Below, piece after piece: positions 26,196 through 34,612 of a stretch of DNA of 64,000 nt. The notes under the pieces were generated by a model that searched no databases, was not told where the DNA came from, and saw nothing but the letters and a program-made list of their open reading frames with translations. The position numbers and the translations under genes were made by a program. This DNA is from Thermoplasmatales archaeon (GTDB lineage: Archaea; Thermoplasmatota; Thermoplasmata; Thermoplasmatales; GCA-001856825), in NCBI GenBank assembly GCA_026127935.1, contig JAJSLL010000003.1, forward strand, positions 1 to 64,000. The letters run 5' to 3'. Each line of letters opens with the position of its first letter. Position 1 is the stretch's first letter.

Positions 26196-26880
26196 ATGGT
26201 GTTCCTGAGGATCACCAGGGTGAAGAGGGGTTCAGCCACGCTTGAGTATGCATCCATAGCTGAGAGGAAGATCGAGGACAGTAAACAGAAGACTATAACT
26301 CTAAAATACCCGGGGAGGGTGAGGTTGAATGATGACCTGGAGAGATACGAGAGAACGGTGGATGAATACCGCCACGCAATGAAGAAATTCTCCGTCAGGG
26401 ATGTAAGGGTTGGTTCTACTCTCTCATTCGGGGTGTTCTACGCATCCAAATGCGATCATGGACAGGAGGGGCATATCCACCGTATTGGAAAAACATACGG
26501 GGAACTATTCCAGGATACTGTCATTCATGATAATCTCAAGGCTCTTCAGGCCGTCTTCCGACATGGATCTGCTTGATCTGAGAGAAAGGGTGTACTGTCC
26601 ATGGGAAATGCATCTCAGCGAAGACAACATATACAGGGCGCTTGACAGGCTGATGTCGGAGAAGGATGATATGGAAATTGATCTTTTCAATGCCCTCAAT
26701 CCTAGTACATCAATAGTGCACTACGACCTGACTTCCACATACTTCGAGGGGAGGGAGAACAACGATCTCGTCCTGTTCGGATATTCAAGGGACAGGAAGA
26801 GGGGGAAGGAGCAGATTGTAATAGGCATGGTGATGGCCGATGGCATACCAATATACCATCAGGTGACCTCCTATGTATGA
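26196..26880 (+). pseudogene. truncated, frameshifted IS1634-type transposase
   Basis: Residues MVFLRITRVKRGSATLEY and SFGVFYASKC are typical of the IS1634-like transposase N-terminus. The frame then shifts by one base near 26452 (apparently an extra G in TGC-G-ATC) and continues as MDRRGISTVLEK. After that come LRERVYCPWEMHLSEDNIYR and the catalytic-domain start VHYDLTSTYFEGR...LVLFGYSRDRKRGKEQI. It stops at 26878-26880 just after GIPIYHQV, so roughly the C-terminal half is gone. It is a different family from the remnant at 23704-24803. Confidence 0.82.
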
Positions 26881-27029
26881 AAAGGGAATCTCTTTCATAG
26901 TTCAATGAAGTAATTGTTGATCCATATTAATTCTTTAAGCATCCTTCAACTTTGATTTTCGTATCGAGAATGAAATGTATTTCCTGGCTATGCACAAATG
27001 AAATAAACCCGAGATGGATTTTAAGTGGA

Positions 27030-27515
27030 ATGATAGGACTCGTAAAAATGAGCAAGCGGGAACTCGAAGTCTACCTTCAATTTGCAATTGAAAATTACGC
27101 AAATGAAAAGGTGAAATCAGGCAATTGGAGTGAGGAAGATTCCATTAAAAGATCAAGAGAAAGTTTCACCGATCTTCTTCCAAACGGAGTTGACACAGAA
27201 GACCAATTTCTTTTTACAATCAAGGATAACGATAGCGGAAGAAATGTAGGTATGATCTGGGTTGGGTGGGGAAAGTACGGGGACCAGACTTCTTCACCCT
27301 GGATTTGGGATTTTCTCATTTACGAACAGTACAGAGGAAAGGGATATGGGAAAGAGGCACTCAATGCACTTGATAAGGAGCTTAAAGAAAGGGGACAAAA
27401 GAAAGTCTCTCTCCAGGTATTTGGGCATAATTCAATAGCCATCAATCTTTACCAGAAGTCGGGGTACAAGATCACGAACATTGTGATGTCTAAGGAATTA
27501 GATACAGGTCAGTGA
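27030..27515 (+). CDS. GNAT family N-acetyltransferase
   Basis: This protein has the GNAT fold: acetyl-CoA pyrophosphate loop YRGKGYGKEAL (family R/Q-x-x-G-x-G/A), a following helix ALDKELKERG, and the C-terminal VFGHNSIAINLYQKSGY motif. The substrate is unknown. I chose ATG 27030 (161 residues) because the family N-terminus fits MSKRELEVYLQFAIENY shortly after it; an ATG at 26952 adds 26 residues with no domain character. Confidence 0.82.
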   Translation: MIGLVKMSKRELEVYLQFAIENYANEKVKSGNWSEEDSIKRSRESFTDLLPNGVDTEDQFLFTIKDNDSGRNVGMIWVGWGKYGDQTSSPWIWDFLIYEQYRGKGYGKEALNALDKELKERGQKKVSLQVFGHNSIAINLYQKSGYKITNIVMSKELDTGQ

Positions 27516-27667
27516 GTCTAGTCCTCTTAGCAGTGAACATAAATATCCCAGGAATCGTGTTCAGCAACAAGATCCTATTCGCAGCAGCCATAAATTCACT
27601 TGATAGTACGGAGAAGAGGAAGTCAAAAAGTAACCGATTCTTATTAACTCGAATTGTTAAAGAATGA
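27512..27667 (+). CDS. possible small protein overlapping the GNAT stop
   Basis: A 51-residue frame starts with GTG overlapping the acetyltransferase TGA (GTGA). It has a hydrophobic N-terminus (LVLLAVNINIPGIVF) and a basic tail (STEKRKSKSNRFLL). The overlap is suggestive of coupling, but there is no family match and the composition does not prove coding. Confidence 0.2.
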   Translation: MSLVLLAVNINIPGIVFSNKILFAAAINSLDSTEKRKSKSNRFLLTRIVKE

Positions 27668-27714
27668 AAGAAAAGAGGGAGAAAAAAATAAAAGGATCAG
27701 ACTGGGCTGAATAT

Positions 27715-28992
27715 TCAGTACCAGCCGCGAAGTTTCATTGCTTTTGCGATTCTATCTACTGCCAGGATGTACGCTGCCATTCTGGGATTCGTGTTATACT
27801 TGACCATGGTCTCAGTCGTCTCCCAGAAGCTCTTAGACACTTTCCTGTCTAACTTGTTGTACACTTCGTCCAGGTCCCAGTAGAATCCATTGATGTTCTG
27901 TACCCACTCAAAGTAAGAAACTATGACTCCACCTGAGTTTGCCAGGAAGTCAGGGATATCGAACACCTTGTTCTTGACAAGGATTTCGTCCGCATCTGGC
28001 GTGGTCGGTCCATTTGCCAGCTCAAGGACTATCTTTGCCTTGACATTGGCAGCATTCTTTGAGGTGATCTGATTCTCTAGGGCAGACGGAATGAGTACGT
28101 CAACTTTGAGTTCCAGAAGGTCTGCATTTGAGATTTCCTTTGCTCCCTTGAATCCAACAACACTTCCAGTCTTCATCTTATGAACTTTCACTGCCTCAAA
28201 GTCAAGTCCATCTGCATTGTATATTCCACCCTTGCTGTCAGAAACAGCCACTACCTTAGAATGAAACATTTCCGTGACCAGCTTGTGCGCAAACTCTCCC
28301 GCATTTCCAAATCCCTGGATAGCGACGGTTGCCTTTGCTAGGTCAACGTGGAGGTGTTTAGCAGCCTCTCTCAATATGAACATTCCTCCCCTTGCGGTTG
28401 CATCTCCTCTTCCGAGTGATCCACCTATCTCAAGGGGCTTACCTGTTATAACTCCCGGGACATTGTATCCCTCCATCACTGAGTATTCGTCCATCATCCA
28501 GGCCATTATCTGTGGAGTCGTATAGACATCAGGGGCTGGTATATCGATATCAGGTCCGATGTATTCCCCTATCGCCCTAACGTACCCTCTTGATAGTCTC
28601 TCGAGTTCTGAAACGCTCAGACTCTTTGGATCACATATGACTCCGCCCTTCGCACCACCGTACGGTATGTCTGCCAGAGAAGTTTTCCATGTCATCCATG
28701 CTGCGAGTGCTTTAACTGTTGATAGACTTTCCTGAGGGTGGAATCGAATTCCTCCCTTGGTAGGTCCTCTCGCAAAATTGTAGTGAACTCTGAATCCAGT
28801 GAAAACTTTAGTAGATCCATCGTCCATTCTCACCGGGATCTGAACCTGTACCATGCTCATCGGTTCGCGTAAAATCGCGAGCGCTTGAGGGTCAAGTTTC
28901 ATTATCTTGGCAGCTTCATCCAGTTGTTTTTGTGCATTTTTAAAGGGGTCGAGTTCTTCGGGTTTTTTTTCGCTCTTAGATTGTTGCATCAT
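27715..28992 (-). CDS. gdhA: glutamate dehydrogenase
   Basis: This 425-residue enzyme links 2-oxoglutarate and ammonia to glutamate. [11 protein letters not shown] and the catalytic-Lys segment YGGAKGGV are in the N-terminal substrate domain, [20 protein letters not shown] follows, and the Rossmann motif [12 protein letters not shown] starts the coenzyme domain. Cofactor preference was not judged. AGGTGA lies 4 bases before the first ATG, and a TATA-like box (CTTTATGAATTAAG on the minus strand, about 29024-29037) is upstream, so a leader with ribosome binding site is used here. Confidence 0.96.
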   Translation of the reverse strand: MMQQSKSEKKPEELDPFKNAQKQLDEAAKIMKLDPQALAILREPMSMVQVQIPVRMDDGSTKVFTGFRVHYNFARGPTKGGIRFHPQESLSTVKALAAWMTWKTSLADIPYGGAKGGVICDPKSLSVSELERLSRGYVRAIGEYIGPDIDIPAPDVYTTPQIMAWMMDEYSVMEGYNVPGVITGKPLEIGGSLGRGDATARGGMFILREAAKHLHVDLAKATVAIQGFGNAGEFAHKLVTEMFHSKVVAVSDSKGGIYNADGLDFEAVKVHKMKTGSVVGFKGAKEISNADLLELKVDVLIPSALENQITSKNAANVKAKIVLELANGPTTPDADEILVKNKVFDIPDFLANSGGVIVSYFEWVQNINGFYWDLDEVYNKLDRKVSKSFWETTETMVKYNTNPRMAAYILAVDRIAKAMKLRGWY

Positions 28993-29127
28993 CGTTTCAC
29001 CTATAATGCGTCTCGTAATCGCATCTTAATTCATAAAGGTTCTCTATTATCCTCGTTTTAGCGCTCCTAAGGTTACAAAGAGAGTTCACATCGATAAAGG
29101 TTATTTTGGTCTTCAATATTAAGAATC

Positions 29128-29943
29128 ATGAAGGTAGATTTCTGGTTCTCTGAACTTCAGAGTGAAGATGTGAAATTTGGGGTGAGAGTCAAGTCCCACC
29201 TATTCTCGAAAGAGTCAAAGTACCAAAAAATTGACATTTTTGACACCGACTTCTTTGGTAGGGTGATGGTACTCGACGGTTGCTTTATGATAACCGAAAA
29301 GGACGAGTTCATGTATCAGGAGATGCTCTCACATCCCGCAATGGTCTCCCACCCGGACCCGAAGAATGTTTTGATTATTGGAGGGGGGGATGGAGGCGTA
29401 GCTAGGGAAGTGCTCAGGTATCCAGTAAAGAGCGTTGATCTGGTCGAGATAGATGAAGAGGTCATAGCCGCATCCAAACTCTACCTTCCAGAGATTGCAG
29501 CCTCATTCAACGATACCAGATTGAAGGTCCACAACATGGACGCATTTGAATTCGTAGATTCGAACAGAAGCTATGACGTGATCTTGATTGATTCCACAGA
29601 CCCGATTGGGTTTGCAGCTTCGTTATTTTCTGAAGTTTTCTACATGAAGGCTAAAAAGATGCTGAATGAGCAAGGAATAATTGCAACTCAGAGCGGCTCC
29701 CCTTTCATGAATCCCGACTTTATCAGGAAGGCCCACAGGGGCCTTAAAGGCTATTTCAACACAATAAAGCCGTATCTATCGTTTGTACCCACTTATCCTT
29801 CTGGAATGTGGTCTTATATCATGGCCTCTAATGGGAAAATACAGAAGCATAGAGATTTTGTTGGACGATACATGAACAACGACATCTACCAGTCATGCTT
29901 TTCTTTACCGGAGTTCGTGAAGCAGATTATTGAAGAAAAATGA
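29128..29943 (+). CDS. speE: polyamine aminopropyltransferase (spermidine synthase)
   Basis: It transfers aminopropyl from decarboxylated SAM to putrescine or another amine. This 271-residue protein shows an N-terminal beta domain, the dcSAM loop IIGGGDGGVAREVLRY near 88-103, EIDEEVI, and the catalytic loop DSTDPIG. TTATTTTG at 29101-29108 is 20-27 bases before the ATG, so the message is probably leaderless. No speD or agmatinase lies nearby. Confidence 0.93.
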   Translation: MKVDFWFSELQSEDVKFGVRVKSHLFSKESKYQKIDIFDTDFFGRVMVLDGCFMITEKDEFMYQEMLSHPAMVSHPDPKNVLIIGGGDGGVAREVLRYPVKSVDLVEIDEEVIAASKLYLPEIAASFNDTRLKVHNMDAFEFVDSNRSYDVILIDSTDPIGFAASLFSEVFYMKAKKMLNEQGIIATQSGSPFMNPDFIRKAHRGLKGYFNTIKPYLSFVPTYPSGMWSYIMASNGKIQKHRDFVGRYMNNDIYQSCFSLPEFVKQIIEEK

Positions 29944-29962
29944 ATGCAATAGTCTGAACTGC

Positions 29963-30340
29963 TCACTTCACCCTGAGCTGATCCTTTTTCACTTCATATT
30001 TGGCCCTAAATGAAGGTCCCAGTTTCTTAGAGATGATATCTAGGTCCCTGGCGTTTTTTACGAACGTTGCCTTGCTGTCGGTGTAAATGAGTTCCTCAAA
30101 CTTCCTTCTCTGAGCCACTGTCACAGCCAGCAGGTAAGCGAAATAGAGCAGACCCGCCAGTGATAGAACGAAAATGTAGTACGCCCAGTAACCGATAGAG
30201 TTTAGGAATGACTGGAAACTCACCGGCAGGGTACTTAAACTGAAGAACTTGATCACGACGATTGCGAAAAGGAAAAGTGTTATCGCGAGCATCACTAGAG
30301 ATATTGGTATTTTAAACTCCTTATACTTGCCTCGTTCCAT
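29963..30340 (-). CDS. membrane protein of unknown function
   Basis: This 125-residue protein with two hydrophobic segments (about 12-31 and 47-75, the second possibly broken) has a basic C-terminal half containing ELIYTDSKATFVKNARDLDI and a very basic end. The topology suggests a small anchored protein with a cytoplasmic tail. No family recognised. It is followed upstream by rdgB on the same strand 20 bases away. Confidence 0.6.
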   Translation of the reverse strand: MERGKYKEFKIPISLVMLAITLFLFAIVVIKFFSLSTLPVSFQSFLNSIGYWAYYIFVLSLAGLLYFAYLLAVTVAQRRKFEELIYTDSKATFVKNARDLDIISKKLGPSFRAKYEVKKDQLRVK

Positions 30341-30360
30341 CTAACTGGAATTTTAAAGGT

Positions 30361-30909
30361 CTATATTTTCTTTTTCTTAAGGTAGTTTAAGAACTGCAAT
30401 GTCGCTTTTGACCTATGAGAAATGGAGTTCTTCTCTTCTAGGGTCATCTCCGCATACGTTTTCTTCCTGCCCTCGGGAATGAATATCGGGTCAAAGCCAA
30501 AGCCCCTCTTTCCCTTCATTTCCTTCGCAATGGATCCTCTTGTAACCCCTGTAAAAAGGTTTAGGTGTCCGTCATAGTATGCTATGCATGTCTTGAATTC
30601 TGCCTTTCTGTTAATCCTAGAATCCATCAGTCGTAGTATGCCTTCGTTGTCCAGAGTTCTCTTAACATATGAAGAATAAACGCCTGGAAATCCCTTCAGC
30701 TCTTCAATGAAAAGGCCAGAATCGTCAATGAAGAAGTCGTCCTTTATTATCCCCTTGAGGTAGCACAAAGATCGTTCCGCAACCTCCTCTATCGTGTCTA
30801 GCTGTTCCTCGGGGTAGCTCATCAGTACAAGATTCAGTGCAATTCCGTTTTGTTCCATCATCTGCTTGAATTCGTCATACTTACCTTTATTAGAAGTCAC
30901 TATTATCAA
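30361..30909 (-). CDS. rdgB: XTP/dITP diphosphatase (RdgB/HAM1 family)
   Basis: It hydrolyses non-canonical purine NTPs to monophosphates, keeping inosine and xanthine out of nucleic acids. The start IIVTSNKGKYDEF is the canonical N-terminus with the T/SxNxxK motif. FFIDDSGLFIEELKGFPGVYSSYV carries the metal-binding Asp, and GFGFDPIFIPEG the base-recognition loop. 182 residues, complete. Its ATG overlaps the kae1-bud32 stop by 4 bases. Confidence 0.94.
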   Translation of the reverse strand: MIIVTSNKGKYDEFKQMMEQNGIALNLVLMSYPEEQLDTIEEVAERSLCYLKGIIKDDFFIDDSGLFIEELKGFPGVYSSYVKRTLDNEGILRLMDSRINRKAEFKTCIAYYDGHLNLFTGVTRGSIAKEMKGKRGFGFDPIFIPEGRKKTYAEMTLEEKNSISHRSKATLQFLNYLKKKKI

Positions 30910-32474
30910 GCATATCTCCTCCTAGCCTCAATTTCCCTGACCTTCTGAAGGACATCGGCGTATCTGCTGCTCTTCTTGTATCCCCTCAGGAAGGAATTGA
31001 ATGACTTCTCCTTACCGAGAGCTTTCAACGATTCCTTCATCAGGTGGATATCCACTCCGAGTGGTTCCAGTTCTGAGTCAAGTTCGCCCATAGACGGGTC
31101 AATGAGGTACACTTCGTCTCCTACAAGTATGTTTCCCAGGTTTAGGTCACCGTGACTGATTCCCGCGTCGTGCATAACCGCAACGTACCTTCCAACCTTT
31201 TCTACCAGTTTATCAAAATTAATCTCTGAAGTTAGCTGACTCAGAACTTTACCCTCTAATTTGTTAAGGATTATGGTAAAATCTTCAAGATTCACGTAAA
31301 GCGCCTCTGGGCAAGGTATTCTAACAGCTTTCAAAGAGTGTAAGACTCTTACCTCCCTTTTGATTCTTTGGCCGTTTATGAATTCGTTTATCTTAGAGTT
31401 GCGATACTCACCTCCCCTTCTTCTTTTCACCACACAGTTCATACCCTGAAACGTGGATTGTTTAACAACGCTCTCCCCTCCAACCATTGCCTTTGGAGTC
31501 AGCTTTCTGCTTCCAATCCAGTTACTCTTTCGAGAATCAACTCTGTCCATTTGCTGGAACTCCACACTCTCGTCCGTAGTGAGATCGCTCATATAGCCCG
31601 CGAGTGCAATCATCGCCCCATTGTCTGAAAGAAGTTTGTCTTCCGGGAAGTAATATCTGTAGCCACGCATTTTGGCCATTCCTTCAAGCAGCTCCCTCAA
31701 TCTCCTATTCCTTGCGACTCCACCAGTGATGCTGAACTCAGTGAGACCGAAATGAGCCATCCCCCTCTCAACGATTTCGGCAAGAGCAGTAAATGCATAC
31801 TCTTGCGCATTAAAAGCTATATCTTCGCTCCTTTCAGTTGAAATCCTGTTTTTTAGAAAGGTGTAGAGCCCCGAATATGAAACGTCCATCCCTCTCACCG
31901 AATAGGGGCAGTCAAGAACCTTATCGCCATCTCTCGCCAACTTTTCAAGAACTGGAGCACCGGGAAAAGGGATGCCAAGGTCCCTTGCTAGCTTGTCCAA
32001 GAAGTTTCCAACCCCGATATCGAGCGTTTCTCCGAGAACCGAGTAGTTTTGGTCTCCTATCGTCACCAGCTGAGTGTTCCCACCAGAGACATAGAGAAAC
32101 AGAGGATTCTCAAAGTTGGAAAATCTTCTCGATATCTCAATATGACCAACTCCGTGGTTCACCGGTACCAGGATCTTCGAGTACCTTAATGACAAGTATC
32201 TCGCAAGCTCTACACCGGTCTTCAATGCAGGTCCCAGCCCTGGACCGATACTGAATGCAATCTTCTCTATCTTGCTGACATCTGTGGCTTGCTCGTTCAA
32301 CAGTTCTGTCAACAAGGTGTGAAATACAGATCTATGGTGTTCTGCTGCGTCCCGTGGGTTAATGCCGCCGCTTGAAGGGCGATATGAATCCGATCTGGAT
32401 CCCTTTATTTGACCGTCTTCTACCAGACCAACGGATGCAGTATGAGCAGTGCTTTCTATACCCAAAACGAGCAT
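30906..32474 (-). CDS. Kae1-Bud32 fusion, tRNA t6A synthesis and KEOPS kinase
   Basis: In this 522-residue fusion, residues 1 to about 325 are Kae1/TsaD, with the actin-like ATP motif GIESTAHTASVG, metal ligands in HHRSV and NHGVGHIE, and the SGGNTQLV loop. From about 330 it is Bud32, a small RIO-like kinase with MNCVVKRR as the ATP-lysine strand and HGDLNLGNILV plus LIDPSMG as catalytic loops. Together they form the core of KEOPS, making t6A37 in ANN-decoding tRNAs. The fusion is normal for several archaeal lineages. No Pcc1 or Cgi121 is seen nearby. Confidence 0.96.
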   Translation of the reverse strand: MLVLGIESTAHTASVGLVEDGQIKGSRSDSYRPSSGGINPRDAAEHHRSVFHTLLTELLNEQATDVSKIEKIAFSIGPGLGPALKTGVELARYLSLRYSKILVPVNHGVGHIEISRRFSNFENPLFLYVSGGNTQLVTIGDQNYSVLGETLDIGVGNFLDKLARDLGIPFPGAPVLEKLARDGDKVLDCPYSVRGMDVSYSGLYTFLKNRISTERSEDIAFNAQEYAFTALAEIVERGMAHFGLTEFSITGGVARNRRLRELLEGMAKMRGYRYYFPEDKLLSDNGAMIALAGYMSDLTTDESVEFQQMDRVDSRKSNWIGSRKLTPKAMVGGESVVKQSTFQGMNCVVKRRRGGEYRNSKINEFINGQRIKREVRVLHSLKAVRIPCPEALYVNLEDFTIILNKLEGKVLSQLTSEINFDKLVEKVGRYVAVMHDAGISHGDLNLGNILVGDEVYLIDPSMGELDSELEPLGVDIHLMKESLKALGKEKSFNSFLRGYKKSSRYADVLQKVREIEARRRYA

Positions 32475-32574
32475 TGGTTACCTTGATTGGGGATTTTGTT
32501 CTCGAATAAAATAGTTCTATGACTGCTGCTCTTTCCTACGAAAGAATAAATTTCTGTTATGGGAATATTCTTTA

Positions 32575-32790
32575 CTATTTGCCAGAAATGCGGACTACGT
32601 TGCTTCCTCTCAAAATTACGGTGCCTAATTTTCTCTTGTTTGTCTCTGTTATCTCTTCAGTGTTGGAAATGACTATGTTCATGTAATCGTCATAACTCTC
32701 CAGAACGCCTTCCAGTACCGTATTGTCTTTCAATAACAGTGATATTGGTTTTTGCATCAAACTCTGCATAACAGCCATCGGAATTGCCAT
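32575..32790 (-). CDS. Sm-like (Lsm) RNA-binding protein
   Basis: This 71-residue protein matches archaeal Lsm: Sm1 motif with VLEGVLESYDDYMNIVISN and Sm2 motif VILRGSNVVRI. It forms ring-shaped oligomers binding U-rich RNA. AGGTGA lies 4 bases before the ATG. It follows a small coiled-coil gene by 9 bases and is in the csl4 cluster. Confidence 0.94.
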   Translation of the reverse strand: MAIPMAVMQSLMQKPISLLLKDNTVLEGVLESYDDYMNIVISNTEEITETNKRKLGTVILRGSNVVRISGK

Positions 32791-32799
32791 TTATCTCAC

Positions 32800-32961
32800 C
32801 TAAGTATATTCGTAGTAATCGTCTTCCTCTTCATTCTCCATTACTACTTGGAGGAGCCCTCTCAAAATGACTTTCATATTCTCAACTTCCTTCCTGAGAT
32901 GTTTGACTTCCACGTCAAGCTTCTCGACGCTCGCATTGTTTTCTTGCCTGTCAATCTTCAT
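32800..32961 (-). CDS. small coiled-coil protein in the exosome/Lsm cluster
   Basis: This 53-residue protein starts at the ATG at 32961, chosen because GAAGGAG lies about 9 bases upstream and it overlaps csl4 by only 11 bases; a start at 32991 would add 10 residues. It is a heptad-like charged helix (VEKLDVEVKHLRKEVENM) followed by a hydrophobic turn and the acidic-Tyr tail ENEEEDDYYEYT. No family recognised. Position between csl4 and lsm hints at an RNA-related partner. Confidence 0.6.
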   Translation of the reverse strand: MKIDRQENNASVEKLDVEVKHLRKEVENMKVILRGLLQVVMENEEEDDYYEYT

Positions 32962-33526
32962 TCTTCTTGACTCCTTCGGAGAGTTCTCCATATTTCTTCG
33001 AGACCTTTCTGATCTCGTTCTTCTGACAGTAGGTACAATAGAGACCGCTATTAATCCTTTGCAGCGGTTTCCTGCAGCGCGAGCAATAGGCATAGATAAC
33101 TCCCTCGTCTGGAGGTTCCATTGTGAGATCGATCTTTCCCCTAGTTGAAACGACCTTCCCCCTGACGACGTCCCTTGCCTTCACCACTTTCGAGCACTGA
33201 TCGAGGTATTGTCCGGTGATTCTGCTGGCGTGAACGAGTGCTCTAGCTTTGATCTGATAAACTTTCCCTGCACGTATGAGGTATTCTCCCGCTACGACTA
33301 CTAGGGGCTCGTTTATCTCCGTGACGACTCCTATTATCTCGTCTCCGGATTGCACCACAATTTCTTCCCTCTTGCCTCTTACCTTTACTTTGTAGTCAGC
33401 ACCTACCTCCACATTTCCGATGTTGGAAGAATACACTCTACCGTTTTCTTCGAAGGTGCCCTGTCCTGCAATAAACTCCTCCTCTGTGCCTATGAATTCA
33501 CCTGGTAATACTAATCGACCTACCAT
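32951..33526 (-). CDS. csl4: archaeal exosome subunit Csl4
   Basis: This 191-residue cap subunit of the RNA exosome has an N-terminal domain with LVLPGEFIGTEEEFIAGQGT, a central S1 RNA-binding domain (DEIIGVVTEI ... YLIRAGKVYQIKARALVH), and a C-terminal zinc ribbon CSRCRKPL ... YCTYC (two CxxC knuckles). It links substrates and the catalytic hexamer. Exosome core genes rrp41, rrp42 and rrp4 are not in the window. Confidence 0.95.
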   Translation of the reverse strand: MVGRLVLPGEFIGTEEEFIAGQGTFEENGRVYSSNIGNVEVGADYKVKVRGKREEIVVQSGDEIIGVVTEINEPLVVVAGEYLIRAGKVYQIKARALVHASRITGQYLDQCSKVVKARDVVRGKVVSTRGKIDLTMEPPDEGVIYAYCSRCRKPLQRINSGLYCTYCQKNEIRKVSKKYGELSEGVKKNED

Positions 33527-34116
33527 ACTTTCACCCTAGTCATTCTGGCTCTTATCGTCTTTACATCTTTCCTGTGAAAATCATAAGAATGAACAAGAGG
33601 GATCTCGACAACTTCATCCCAGGAAATCTCCCCTTTTCCTTCAATGATCCTTTCCAAGAAATCGCCAGCTTTGTAGTTAAGCAGGATATAAAAATCTTTA
33701 GAGAATTCTAGTGCCTTCTCTATAAAGGGAATATCAGCATCTCTCCGTTGACTGCCAAAAGGAGGATTCATTATGACGGTATCGACATGGACCTTGAAAT
33801 CCCTTATATCGGAATGTATGAACTCAACTTCGCACCCCACGGCCTTCGAATTTTCTTTAGCAACATCGATGGCCGACTGGTCCTTTTCAACTGCATAGAC
33901 CTTCTTTGCTCCTAGGAGTGAGGCACCAATGGCAAAAATTCCATTGCCGGAACCGAAGTCAGCAACTACTTTGTCCCGAATACGGTCTTCACTGTGGGCA
34001 TAATATAGCATTTTAGCAGCGATTGTTGATGGAGTAGAGTACTGCTCCAGCGAAACCTTCTTACGGTTGGTGTCTTTCAATCTGGACAATTCAATTTCCA
34101 GCTTCACTTGTTTCAT
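33520..34116 (-). CDS. METTL5-like rRNA adenine N6-methyltransferase
   Basis: This 198-residue Rossmann methyltransferase has the SAM motif VADFGSGNGIFAIGASLLGA and acidic loop VYAVEKDQ. Its catalytic motif NPPFGSQ is the NPPF signature of N6-adenine methylases that act on 18S/16S rRNA (METTL5 family). The early QYSTPS segment is also family-typical. Archaeal members are predicted to modify 16S rRNA. It overlaps csl4 by 7 bases. Confidence 0.88.
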   Translation of the reverse strand: MKQVKLEIELSRLKDTNRKKVSLEQYSTPSTIAAKMLYYAHSEDRIRDKVVADFGSGNGIFAIGASLLGAKKVYAVEKDQSAIDVAKENSKAVGCEVEFIHSDIRDFKVHVDTVIMNPPFGSQRRDADIPFIEKALEFSKDFYILLNYKAGDFLERIIEGKGEISWDEVVEIPLVHSYDFHRKDVKTIRARMTRVKVW

Positions 34117-34205
34117 GTATTCTTCTCGTTGTGGATCGGGCTAATGGCAAAGCTTGCTCCACAGTCCTCACATAAAGTCTGCAATAATATCGTTAACGGT
34201 CTCAT
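34113..34205 (-). CDS. possible 30-residue zinc-knuckle micro-protein
   Basis: A 30-codon frame reads MRPLTILLQTLCEDCGASFA and ends SPIHNEKNT. Its TGA overlaps the METTL5-like ATG in an ATGA arrangement, suggesting a real coupled gene or a leader peptide. The single CEDCG knuckle would need a partner to bind zinc. No homologue is known to me and chance cannot be excluded. Confidence 0.25.
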   Translation of the reverse strand: MRPLTILLQTLCEDCGASFAISPIHNEKNT

Positions 34206-34272
34206 GAGTACATTAGAAGGGGAAATTGGAAAAAATCAAACTCATTCCACGCTTAGGTTGTTCCCTTCAGTC

Positions 34273-34545
34273 CTACTCTAGTACTGTCTTGACCAGATCC
34301 CTTGCATCTTTCTCTGCCTCTTCCTTGGGCTCTCCCTTCATTTTAAGAAGCGCAGTGATGTACTTCTCGGCTCGCGACAGTTTCCATGTGCTTCTTTCGT
34401 GGACTATCTTTACTATGACCTCAGCAATGTCGCTATCTACCTCAAGCCCGAATTTTTCCTTTATTCTGATCTGCCAGAGCTTGATTAGAAAGCGCGGGAC
34501 ATAGTCACCTTCTCTTCTCAGTTTCTGGTAGATTCCATTGCTCAT
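34273..34545 (-). CDS. hypothetical basic helical protein
   Basis: I do not recognise this 90-residue protein. It is helix-rich with a basic N-terminal half (YVPRFLIKLWQIRIKEKFGLE) and a charged C-terminal helix (EPKEEAEKDARDLVKTVL), with an aromatic Trp in each half. The ATG at 34545 lies 20-30 bases after a TATA-like element (GGTATTTAAGG on the minus strand near 34567-34577), supporting a leaderless transcript. Its composition suggests a nucleic-acid or ribosome-associated protein, as inference only. Confidence 0.55.
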   Translation of the reverse strand: MSNGIYQKLRREGDYVPRFLIKLWQIRIKEKFGLEVDSDIAEVIVKIVHERSTWKLSRAEKYITALLKMKGEPKEEAEKDARDLVKTVLE

Positions 34546-34612
34546 TAAGGTTCAAACTGCTTATACCTTAAATACCTTATGGGACAATATTCTAATGAGT
34601 TATATACCCCGC

